DNA from: Gracilimonas sp017641085
Lineage (GTDB): Bacteria > Bacteroidota > Rhodothermia > Balneolales > Balneolaceae
Direction: 5' to 3' (one strand)
Assembly: GCF_046115515.1 (NCBI RefSeq)
Contig: NZ_CP175953.1
DNA: 64,000 nt
Positions 41,045-49,130 of this stretch are shown in pieces. Positions within the stretch are counted from its first letter, which is position 1. Each line of letters opens with the position of its first letter. Under the pieces are notes generated by a model, which had not been told where the DNA came from, did not search any database, and worked only from the letters and a program-made list of their open reading frames with translations. The position numbers were made by a program, and so were the translations under genes.

Positions 41045-42735
41045 GGGTTTTGGGGTAAAAAGTTCTTGATGTTTTTATAGATACTAGAACTATATTCACG
41101 TTTACTATTCCAGTTTGAAACAAGTTCAAACCACACCTGTTCATATCCTTTTTCCCAGTTGGAATCCGCAATTTCGTTTAGGAGTTCATTATATTTTACC
41201 ATAGCTACTCTGAAATTAGTCTCTACTTCGTTCAGTTTTTCAGGAAGTTCAGTTCTGGGATAATTTGCTCCTCCAGATTTGATGGATAAAATCCCCGTAG
41301 TATATAACACTTGAAAATAACCATATGAACTGGCTATTCTTGTCTGTGCATATAAATTATCAAGCCCACCTCTCCAATCACTTTTTAAATATGCAACTAA
41401 AGAATCATTTGCCTGGGAGTATACTTCTTCAACTTCAAGATCTTTATTCTTTTCCCTTACGGCTCCAATAATATCCTCATAAACTTCTCTTGGCTGACTA
41501 TAATAAAATTGTAACCGACTAGAGGTATCTTTCTTCTTGTAATAAGAATTCCATTCTCCAGATGGAGAGGAACCTGAAATAGAGGAATATTTATTAACCA
41601 TTTTCCAAATTGTAACCGGATTAGAAGGATAGGTCTGTTTTTCTGTATACAAATGCACAGGAACTGCAACTCCTGATCCCATTGAACCAGACGATACACT
41701 AAAGTCATTATCCTCCCATTCCTTTTTTAAGACGTAGTCATCTTGAATGTCTCTTAACCACCATTCAACAGTAAATGGTTCGTATAAGTAGCCTGGAGTA
41801 AATCCTTCTCCAACTCCAGCGCCAAAGTCTTCAGTATATACTTCTCCACTTATATGAGCTTTCAATAATTGCGGCGGAATCCCATACTTTCCGGCATTGG
41901 CAATGATGAGGGAATCCACGTTGATTACCTGATCGAAAACATCTCTGGCTTTCGCATACATATCTCCCAGCTTATCCGGCTTCACCACTTTAATTTCCAA
42001 TTCTCCCACTCGGTTTCCAGAAGAGGCTTTCAATCTCACGTTGTACGCCTTCCCGTTTTCCCAATACCGCCCTATGACACGCACGATTCCATCAGGTAAG
42101 TCCTGAACGGTTATGGAACCATTATTATCAATTATAGCCCGCTTCCGCTCCCAATATACTCCCGACTTGCCACCGGAAATCACTTCAATTAGATCGTCAC
42201 CCGAAAAACCATCTGCTAAACCATCGGAAGGCAAGGTTAGGGGATCTTCTGATTGTGGATCAACTTCCAATTCTTTGATCAGCAGGTTGGTGCTATCATC
42301 AGGGTCTTGAATAGCATAAAAGTATTTTGATTCGCCCAACAAAATTTCAGTAGAACTGCTGCCTATCGTAAACTCAAAGCAATTTACAAATACTCCATTC
42401 CTGGAAACATAGGCTTCGGTTAACCCGCAGTAAGGATCGGATGCGATGTTGCTTACTGTTTTCCCCGGGAATATTGCTTGCACGGTTTCTTCAACTTCAG
42501 AGGTGTCATAGCCCTCGGGTTTGGCTTTCCCAAGCGTAAGCCCTTTTTTGAATTCCCCCATTACCCGTAGCTTGAATTTTTTGCCTTGGGTCTCCGGGCG
42601 GTTAAGTACCAAAATGTCAGTCCCTGCGTCATCGTACAAGGCCTCACTTCCATCGGGATACCCGTCCAAAAGTGCAACAAATTTTTCCTGAGACGAATTA
42701 GATAAGGCTACAGAGGGTACATCATAGAGCTCCAT
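41041..42735 (-). CDS. Secreted protein with a possible transglycosylase-like domain, 5' end displaced
   Basis: 564 residues. Two phrases recall the lysozyme-like SLT fold: KYGIPPQLLKAHISGE near 282 and ASSYGYFQV near 468, positioned like the catalytic-Glu helix and the second motif of lytic transglycosylases. The gap between them is longer than in typical SLT domains, so this is tentative. The frame has no signal peptide of its own. One lies in the overlapping frame just upstream (42708-42944), which suggests a frameshift near 42740-42780. The downstream FG-GAP gene is coupled by a 4-bp overlap. Confidence 0.6.
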   Translation of the reverse strand: MELYDVPSVALSNSSQEKFVALLDGYPDGSEALYDDAGTDILVLNRPETQGKKFKLRVMGEFKKGLTLGKAKPEGYDTSEVEETVQAIFPGKTVSNIASDPYCGLTEAYVSRNGVFVNCFEFTIGSSSTEILLGESKYFYAIQDPDDSTNLLIKELEVDPQSEDPLTLPSDGLADGFSGDDLIEVISGGKSGVYWERKRAIIDNNGSITVQDLPDGIVRVIGRYWENGKAYNVRLKASSGNRVGELEIKVVKPDKLGDMYAKARDVFDQVINVDSLIIANAGKYGIPPQLLKAHISGEVYTEDFGAGVGEGFTPGYLYEPFTVEWWLRDIQDDYVLKKEWEDNDFSVSSGSMGSGVAVPVHLYTEKQTYPSNPVTIWKMVNKYSSISGSSPSGEWNSYYKKKDTSSRLQFYYSQPREVYEDIIGAVREKNKDLEVEEVYSQANDSLVAYLKSDWRGGLDNLYAQTRIASSYGYFQVLYTTGILSIKSGGANYPRTELPEKLNEVETNFRVAMVKYNELLNEIADSNWEKGYEQVWFELVSNWNSKREYSSSIYKNIKNFLPQNP

Positions 42736-42944
42736 GCGGTACGAAAAATCAAAAAGAAAACCGGATAATAAAAGGAGAACGGACCTGAGACTGCCGACTC
42801 AATCCCGGGATCATGAGTTTTCTGACCGTTTGGTTTTATCTCAAGTTTATCTTTAATCACAACCTGTCCCATGGCATTTTGGATAGAAAGGAAAAGAAAG
42901 ATCGTAAACCCCAAAAGAACGATTTTTGAATAAACTTGTATCAT
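42708..42944 (-). pseudogene. Signal-peptide fragment, probable displaced N-terminus of the next gene
   Basis: From the ATG at 42944: a convincing signal peptide (VLLGFTIFLFLSIQNAMGQ) and about 25 mature residues (VVIKDKLEIKPNG), then hydrophobic, unlikely-looking sequence to the stop at 42708. The following ORF overlaps it in another frame and is open upstream of its first ATG back to a TGA near 42795. A single indel in the T-rich stretch around 42750-42775 would join signal peptide and body. Could be a true lesion, a sequencing error or programmed frameshifting. Confidence 0.5.
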
Positions 42945-43153
42945 AAAGCTCGTATTTATTAGAGTACCCACCTAAAGAGAGGAAAAACAAACGGGCTTGT
43001 TACAGTTTTAGTTAATCATTTTTGTTCCGGAATGATATGTCGGCTAAAAAGAATCCTGAATGGTTACTCTTACGGGAACGAAAACCTGCTAAACTTTCAT
43101 TTTACATGCACTATTCATTAAGAGAGCAACAGCTTTTTAACAGAAAAAGCAGA

Positions 43154-43184
43154 AGAGCCGGACATCCCATCCGGCTCTTTTTTT
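43154..43184 (+). terminator. Strong terminator with no annotated gene in front
   Basis: Perfect 9-bp stem (43154-43162 with 43170-43178), then seven T residues. The only upstream rightward candidate is an unassigned stretch of about 200 bp that includes a short open frame starting MSAKKNPEWLLL near 43036. It may end a small RNA or insulate the next gene. Confidence 0.8.
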
Positions 43185-43238
43185 GTTGAGCAAGCAAGTG
43201 AGCATAAATCACACTTTCCTGTTATACTTACCGTTGAT

Positions 43239-44930
43239 ATGAATGCCATGAAATTTTTCCAGACCACCTTATTTTCTCTGTTGCTTTTGGGATGCGCTCC
43301 GGCGCTTGCCCAGATCCAGTCCGATACCCAGCTTACCGGCAAGGCGGCTTACATTCAGGGTATGGAAGCATTTGAAAACGAGGAGTTTGAAACAGCCAGG
43401 GAGTTATTCCTGGAGGCGCGGCGTAATCTGGAAGCACCTTCGGGTGTAAATTACGCACTGGCTGATACCTATCTGCAGCTGGATGACCTTCCTAATGCTG
43501 CTCTTTATGGAAAGCAGGCCGTAGAAACCGAGCCGGAAAACAAATGGTACCGCCTCAAGCTGGCCCAGATATATCGAGCAGCAGGCCGAAACCAGGCTAC
43601 GCTGGATGAGCTAACCACTCTGCTGGACTTTCACCCCGATGATTTTGACGCTCTGTACATGCTCGCCGACACCTATAACGACTATGGTGAGTTTCTGAAA
43701 TCGAATGAGGCACTGGATCAAATCCTGAAGCTGACCGGGCCCGATATCCAGGTGCTGCTGATGAAATTTAGAAATTTTGAAGCGCTGGCGGTTCCGGATT
43801 CGGCCGTGGCTCAGCTGGAAAAGGTGCGCGAAATTGACCCGGATAACCTGGAAATGCTGAATATGCTGGGCGAATATTATGTGAGAAACGGTGAGCGCGA
43901 TTCAGCCAAAAAAGTATTGTCTGATGCGCTGAACAGAAATGCCCGTGATCCGCAATCACTCATAAACCTGGCCGGCATTTACCTCGACGAACAACGATGG
44001 GACAGTGCCGGCACCCTGTTAACGGATTTTATCGGTGACCCACTTATTGAGCCGGTGGACAAAATGAACATCGCCCGGTTTCTGTATTCAAGAGTTCAGC
44101 AGGATTCCCAGAACATTCAGCTTAGAATTGAAACCGAGCGTGTCTTAGATACCCTTACCGAAAGTGAATCTGGTTACGGTCCGGCGTTCACCCTTGCTGG
44201 AGAGTTTTATGCCCAAACGGCTCAACCCGAAAAAGCTCTTGAGAATCTCGAGCGGGCAAACGAGTTGCTCCCTGAAGATGACATCGCGTGGAGGCAGCGC
44301 CTGCAGTTGTTGATGAGTGAGCAAAGGTACGAAGAAGCCATTGAAGTAGGTGAAAAAGCAGATGAGTCGGTTCCGGATGATGCCTTTGTCCAATTTTTTG
44401 TGGGCAGTGCCTATATGCTCAACGGTCAAAATCAGAAGGCAGAAGAGTGGTTGGAGAATGCAACCCGCGCCCCGGCTCGCCGCCCATTCAAATCGATTGT
44501 GTACAGCACACTGGGAGATGTGAGGGCGAATCTCGAACATCATGAAGCATCGGATGAAGCCTACGAACTGGCCCTGCGCTACGACCCCGAGAACGACAAT
44601 GCGATGAATAATTACGCGTATAATTTATCGGTTCGGGGAGAGAACCTGGAACGAGCCAAGGAATTAGCACTAAAAGCCATTGAAGTAGCTCCGGAAAATG
44701 CTGCTTACCTGGATACCGTAGGCTGGGTTTATTTCAAGCTGGGCGATTACGACCGGGCCAAAAGATTCATTGACGCCTCCATTAAAACCGGGTCGGCCAG
44801 CGCAGAAGTATTGGAACATATGGGCGATGTGGAAGAGCAGCTCGGCAATATGGATGAAGCCCGGGACTGGTGGCAGCAAGCATTGGAAAAAGATTCAACC
44901 CGAACACATTTGCAGGATAAAATAAATTAG
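43239..44930 (+). CDS. Exported TPR-repeat protein
   Basis: 563 residues. Signal sequence (FSLLLLGCAPALAQ), which could be read as type I cleavage after ALAQ or as a lipobox at Cys. The remainder is a long series of tetratricopeptide repeats (NEEFETARELFLEARR, AALYGKQAVETEP, and a strong C-terminal pair AYLDTVGWVYFKLGDYDRAK). The order TPR - DUF4292 - degenerate LytM is recurrent in Bacteroidota. ATG codons at 43239 and 43248 are both possible. Probably a protein-interaction scaffold of the envelope; no enzyme motif. Confidence 0.82.
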   Translation: MNAMKFFQTTLFSLLLLGCAPALAQIQSDTQLTGKAAYIQGMEAFENEEFETARELFLEARRNLEAPSGVNYALADTYLQLDDLPNAALYGKQAVETEPENKWYRLKLAQIYRAAGRNQATLDELTTLLDFHPDDFDALYMLADTYNDYGEFLKSNEALDQILKLTGPDIQVLLMKFRNFEALAVPDSAVAQLEKVREIDPDNLEMLNMLGEYYVRNGERDSAKKVLSDALNRNARDPQSLINLAGIYLDEQRWDSAGTLLTDFIGDPLIEPVDKMNIARFLYSRVQQDSQNIQLRIETERVLDTLTESESGYGPAFTLAGEFYAQTAQPEKALENLERANELLPEDDIAWRQRLQLLMSEQRYEEAIEVGEKADESVPDDAFVQFFVGSAYMLNGQNQKAEEWLENATRAPARRPFKSIVYSTLGDVRANLEHHEASDEAYELALRYDPENDNAMNNYAYNLSVRGENLERAKELALKAIEVAPENAAYLDTVGWVYFKLGDYDRAKRFIDASIKTGSASAEVLEHMGDVEEQLGNMDEARDWWQQALEKDSTRTHLQDKIN

Positions 44931-44931
44931 C

Positions 44932-45693
44932 GTGAAGTTTAGATCCCGTCTTTCACTTATAGCAGTCATGGGCCTTGGGTTTATCATAAGCTCGTGTACT
45001 TCAACCCGAACGGTTACCGAAGGGGATTTTACCCGTGTTGAAATCCCCAAAGAAGAAGTGGTATCCCAAATACCAAACTATGCAACCGAACTGGATGCCA
45101 TAAAAGGCAAGGGAAGGGCTTTGGTGAGTGAGCCGGGGAACAGCGATCGGGTGACCATCGATTTTGAAGCCAATCGGGAGCTGAGTTTACTGACGTTTCA
45201 AAACCGGATCGGGATTGAAGGCGGGCAGATGCTGGTGGACAGCGATTCTATACTGATCTATAATAAGCTCGACAAAATCGCTCAAAAGATTTCTATCTAT
45301 GATGGGCGAATGACCACCCTGAATGAACTCGCTTCCATTAACATCCTGGATCTGCTGAATTTTAAAGTGTATGCGGGGGATGTGCAGTCTGTTTGGGAAA
45401 GCAATAATTCCTATCAGCTGAGGTTAAAAAACGGAGCCCGGGTTTTTGTGAATAAGGAAAAAGGCTGGGTTCAGCAGGTAGATCAAACCCGGAGAGGACT
45501 GGCTCCTTATTCCCGAATTATTTATGAAAGCTACGGCGAGTTGAATGGATTCACTTTACCAAGAAAAATAACGATCTTTAGCGCAGACGGAGATTCACGG
45601 GTCGTGTTTTTGGTGAGAAGCCTCGAAGTAAATCCGGGTAAACTAAATCTGGAAATCGATATTCCTAACGACATTAACATTCAAAGGATATGA
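44932..45693 (+). CDS. DUF4292 family lipoprotein
   Basis: 253 residues, starting at a GTG one base after the stop of the TPR gene. Lipoprotein signal GLGFIISSCTSTR with Cys near 23. The mature part fits DUF4292: a beta-rich LolA/LolB-like shape with GRALVSEPGNSDRVTIDFEAN and IDVE-style strands. It overlaps the EnvC-like gene by 4 bp. Role unknown; an outer-membrane or peptidoglycan function is suggested by the neighbours only. Confidence 0.82.
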   Translation: MKFRSRLSLIAVMGLGFIISSCTSTRTVTEGDFTRVEIPKEEVVSQIPNYATELDAIKGKGRALVSEPGNSDRVTIDFEANRELSLLTFQNRIGIEGGQMLVDSDSILIYNKLDKIAQKISIYDGRMTTLNELASINILDLLNFKVYAGDVQSVWESNNSYQLRLKNGARVFVNKEKGWVQQVDQTRRGLAPYSRIIYESYGELNGFTLPRKITIFSADGDSRVVFLVRSLEVNPGKLNLEIDIPNDINIQRI

Positions 45694-47015
45694 AAGCGAA
45701 AAGCTGCATCCGCATTATTGGAATTCTGATTTTGGCCCTGCTGATGGGTGCTGAGTCTTTCGCTCAAACGTATCAGGAGAAAAGAGAGGAGCTGCTGAAG
45801 CGTCAGGAAAACACCCGAGCCGAGATTAACGTGCTGGAGGCCCGTATCAGGAACTATCAGCAGCGGGTTAGCCAGGCTGAAGAACGATTTGATAAGTCTT
45901 TTGAGCAATTTCAGTCATTGAACAACCTGATAGCCCTTCAGGATGATAAAATCCAAAGCCTGCAGCAAGAACAAAGTCAGATTGAAGCTGAAATTGAGCT
46001 GACCGAAAAAGAGATCGAGCTTAGAGAACAAGAGCTGGAACAGCTGATCGATAATTACAAGCAGATCATTTTGTATGCCTACAAAAACGGTAGGGCAGGA
46101 AACCTGGAGCTGCTACTGACGTCAGAATCCATTAACCAAATGGTGGTGCGGTCGAATTACCTGCAGCGATTTGAGGAGCAGAAGACCAAGCAGGCCGGGC
46201 TAATCAGAAAAAACAAGAAGGAGCTGGACCAGGTAAAAGATGATTTGCAGGACAGTTACAAAAAGAACCAGCAGGTAATCAGTGAAATTCGCGAAGAGAA
46301 AGAGGAGTTGGGTGATCAGCGCCAGCAGCAGCAGCAGACGGTAGAGAAAATTAAACAGGAACGAAGCACCTGGCTTGAGGAACTTCGCAAAACCCGGCAG
46401 GAAAAAGAGAACTTGGAAAGCACGTTCACCAACCTGATTGCTGAAGAAGAAGACCTAAGGGAAGCTGAGAACGAACGTTTACGACGGCTGGAAGAGGCTC
46501 GAAATATTGCAGATGCTGCCCGCCGGGCCGATGAAGTAGAGAAATACTCCCGCCCGATAGTGCGTGAAAACTTTGTTAGCGATGAAGTTTTGCTGACCTA
46601 TGAAAATTCCTTTGCTCAGGCCAAAGGAGATCTTCCGTGGCCGGTAAACAGCAAGACGGTAGCCAAGAAATTCGGCCGTGTACGGAACCCGCTTTATGGA
46701 ACTGTTACCGAACACCCCGGTATTGATATTGTAGCTGATGCCGCCTCACCGGTAAAGTCTGTATCTGATGGGTATGTATTCCGCATCCAGCCCTTACCCG
46801 GTTATGGGGACGTGGTGTTTGTGAAGCACGGTTCTTATTACACCGCATACGGAAACTTAAGCCGCATCGATGTGGAAGTGGGGTCTATTCTTGAGCGCGG
46901 GCAGCAACTGGGCTTGTCTGGGACCAGTCAGTCTGAATTAGGTGAAGTTATCTTTTTCCTCGTACGCCGTGGTAACGAGAATTTGAATCCTGAAAATTGG
47001 TTGACTGCCAAGTAG
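45690..47015 (+). CDS. EnvC-like murein hydrolase activator with degenerate LytM (M23) domain
   Basis: 441 residues: signal peptide (LALLMGAESFAQ), a very long coiled coil (about 30-290) and a C-terminal LytM/M23 domain (about 335-440). The first ligands HPGID remain near 341, but the His-x-His expected in the YxHL motif is AYGNL here. The HLHFE end motif is EVIFFLV. Without its zinc site it should not cut peptidoglycan. Like E. coli EnvC, it may instead activate amidases during cell separation. Coupled by a 4-bp overlap to the DUF4292 gene. Confidence 0.88.
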   Translation: MKAKSCIRIIGILILALLMGAESFAQTYQEKREELLKRQENTRAEINVLEARIRNYQQRVSQAEERFDKSFEQFQSLNNLIALQDDKIQSLQQEQSQIEAEIELTEKEIELREQELEQLIDNYKQIILYAYKNGRAGNLELLLTSESINQMVVRSNYLQRFEEQKTKQAGLIRKNKKELDQVKDDLQDSYKKNQQVISEIREEKEELGDQRQQQQQTVEKIKQERSTWLEELRKTRQEKENLESTFTNLIAEEEDLREAENERLRRLEEARNIADAARRADEVEKYSRPIVRENFVSDEVLLTYENSFAQAKGDLPWPVNSKTVAKKFGRVRNPLYGTVTEHPGIDIVADAASPVKSVSDGYVFRIQPLPGYGDVVFVKHGSYYTAYGNLSRIDVEVGSILERGQQLGLSGTSQSELGEVIFFLVRRGNENLNPENWLTAK

Positions 47016-47129
47016 TTTTACCTTCTGGTAATTCAGGCGTTAAAAGATATGTTAGCATTGGAATTTGGGGTGCGTTTTTAGGAATTTCAGCTTATCTCAA
47101 AAACCCCAATTCAACCACTGCAAAACGTT

Positions 47130-47597
47130 TTGGATAATTTACCACGGTTTATTTTTTACGCTTCCGGCATTTTAATGATTTCAGCTGCCTTCACGCTCAT
47201 CTCTTCTGAGTTTTTAAGCATGATCAGTAATCCTACCTATGTAGGCCTGCTTGTACTTTTAGGCTTTGGGCTGGTTTATATGAATTTAGTCTTTCTCTCA
47301 GGCCGCCGATTTATGAGGCGTTTACAGGGACCGAATCCCGCCCCTTATGTTTTCGCTCTTTTGGTTGCTGTGGCTCCGTTGGTATGGGTTCAGATTTATG
47401 ATGCCGGACTGGGAGACTCCAGGCTTACTTTTATGTTTACAGTGATTGTAGCCTGTGGATCGGGGGCTTTTTTCGGCCACCGTGCCGGACTAAAGGCTCA
47501 GGCTAAGTTCCAGAAAAACCTGAAAGAATATTTAAATCAGGACGAAAAAACTCCGGACGATTTAAAGCGTTCGCATGATAACCTCAACAAAAATTAA
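47130..47597 (+). CDS. Small multi-pass membrane protein
   Basis: 155 residues, with four predicted membrane helices (about 8-28, 34-54, 70-88, 100-122) and a charged cytoplasmic tail. The frame starts with TTG at 47130 (MDNLPRFIF); the next ATG would remove the first helix. Not recognised. Its end is followed at 5 bp by the M28 peptidase start. The gap before it (47016-47129) holds an imperfect hairpin, GGAATTTGGGGT with ACCCCAATTC. Confidence 0.6.
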   Translation: MDNLPRFIFYASGILMISAAFTLISSEFLSMISNPTYVGLLVLLGFGLVYMNLVFLSGRRFMRRLQGPNPAPYVFALLVAVAPLVWVQIYDAGLGDSRLTFMFTVIVACGSGAFFGHRAGLKAQAKFQKNLKEYLNQDEKTPDDLKRSHDNLNKN

Positions 47598-47601
47598 ATT
47601 T

Positions 47602-48975
47602 ATGAAACCATTTAAAGCTACTGCTCTTTCTCTTCTTTTTATTATTGCTTTTTCAGGATTCGCCCACGCCCAAACACCCGAAATGGAAGTGCTCAGGGAA
47701 ATCGGAGCGGCTCCATCTGCCGACCGGATTGAAGCCGATATCACGAAACTGGTTAGTTTTGGAACCCGACACACCCTTTCCGACACAACCTCAGATACCC
47801 GCGGCATTGGTGCGGCCCGGCGCTGGATTAAGGCTGAATTCGAACGGATCTCCGAAAATTGCGGAGGTTGCCTCGAAGTTTTTTATGTGAGTGATGTTAT
47901 TGAGGGAACGCGTCGTATCCCGGAGCCTACCAATGTTGTTAACGTGATAGCCATTCAGCGTGGCACTGCTGATCCTAACCGATTTGTGGTGATGAGCGGT
48001 GATATTGATTCCCGTGTATCCGATGCGCTGGATGGTGAGTCAGAATCTCCCGGTGCCAATGATAATGCTTCCGGAGTGGCCGGGGTGCTGGAGTCTGCCC
48101 GGGTTTTGACGAATTATGAGTTTGAAGGGTCTATCATGTACGCGGCCCTTTCCGGAGAAGAACAGGGCTTGTTTGGAGGTCAGATTCTCGCAGCTCATGC
48201 CAAAGAAAAAGGCTGGGATATTAAAGGCGTTTTAAACAACGATATGATTGGAAATATCCAGGGTATTAACCAGGTGATTGATAATACCACCGCCCGGGTT
48301 TTTTCTGAAGGAACCCGCTATGTGGAAACGGAGCGGGAGGCAACCATTCGCCGTTATACCGGGGGAGAAGTGGATTCACCGTCACGAAATCTGGCCCGTT
48401 ATGTAGATAAAATGGCCGATTTGTACATCCGTAATTTAGATGTAATGATGATTTATCGGCTTGATCGTTTTGGGCGTGGAGGACATCACCGCCCGTTCAA
48501 TGAAGCCGGCTTTCCGGGAGTACGAATCATGGAAACCAATGAAGATTACAACCGCCAGCACCAGGATTTACGCACCGAAGATGGTGTAGAATATGGTGAT
48601 GTACTGGGCGAAGTGGAATTTGATTTCGCAGCCAAACTAACCGGCCTGAATGCCGTGGTTATGGCAGCGATGAGCTGGGCGCCAAGTCCACCGGCAGAAG
48701 TAGAAATTGAGGGAGCCGTTCGCCCAAGTACCACCCTTAAATGGAAAGCATTGGACCCTGAGCAAAACCCTCAGCTGGCCGGATATAAAATTTACTGGCG
48801 ACTCACCGATGCCAACCAATGGCAAAAAAGCGTGTTCGTACCCGCAGATAAAACCGAGCACACGCTGGAGAATGTAGTTATCGATAATTACTACTTTGGG
48901 GTAGCCAGCGTATCAGAAGACGGCTTTGAAAGTCCGGTTGTATTTCCGGGTCCTGCCGGCTCTTTCGGTGACTAA
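47602..48975 (+). CDS. Exported M28-family metallopeptidase
   Basis: 457 residues: signal peptide (IIAFSGFAHAQ), M28 domain (about 30-365) and a C-terminal FN3-like domain (about 375-455). Dizinc motifs: SPGANDNASG near 151, SGEEQGLFGG near 188, NNDMIG near 213. Where classical M28 enzymes have GHYDS, the sequence is SGDIDSR: the metal-ligand His becomes Asp (about residue 134). The ATG at 47602 gives the signal peptide directly; 47575 only adds residues overlapping the previous gene. Confidence 0.85.
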   Translation: MKPFKATALSLLFIIAFSGFAHAQTPEMEVLREIGAAPSADRIEADITKLVSFGTRHTLSDTTSDTRGIGAARRWIKAEFERISENCGGCLEVFYVSDVIEGTRRIPEPTNVVNVIAIQRGTADPNRFVVMSGDIDSRVSDALDGESESPGANDNASGVAGVLESARVLTNYEFEGSIMYAALSGEEQGLFGGQILAAHAKEKGWDIKGVLNNDMIGNIQGINQVIDNTTARVFSEGTRYVETEREATIRRYTGGEVDSPSRNLARYVDKMADLYIRNLDVMMIYRLDRFGRGGHHRPFNEAGFPGVRIMETNEDYNRQHQDLRTEDGVEYGDVLGEVEFDFAAKLTGLNAVVMAAMSWAPSPPAEVEIEGAVRPSTTLKWKALDPEQNPQLAGYKIYWRLTDANQWQKSVFVPADKTEHTLENVVIDNYYFGVASVSEDGFESPVVFPGPAGSFGD

Positions 48976-48999
48976 GTCATTGTGAATAATAAGAAAATA

Positions 49000-49082
49000 G
49001 CGCAAGCGTCCGCTTGTGCAGTTTTCCATTGGGATGATGTCTCAAAAACCGTAGGTCGGACAGCCTGCCCGACCTACGGTTT
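49000..49082. repeat. Two intergenic hairpin repeats between convergent genes
   Basis: First hairpin: 9-bp stem 49000-49008 with 49011-49019 (GCGCAAGCG type, one wobble). Second: perfect 14-bp stem 49046-49059 with 49069-49082 around CAGCC (the GTAGGTCGG ... CCGACCTAC form). Both resemble common intergenic repeat words, not coding DNA. Confidence 0.75.
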
Positions 49083-49099
49083 ATTAGAAACTTGATATC

Positions 49100-49129
49100 G
49101 CTCCGACGTTCAGCGTTGGAGCTTTTTTT
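49100..49129 (+). terminator. Terminator after the M28 peptidase
   Basis: 9-bp stem with one G-T pair (49100-49108 and 49114-49122), then seven T residues. It abuts the stop of the convergent Ppx/GppA gene. Confidence 0.82.
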
Positions 49130-49130
49130 A

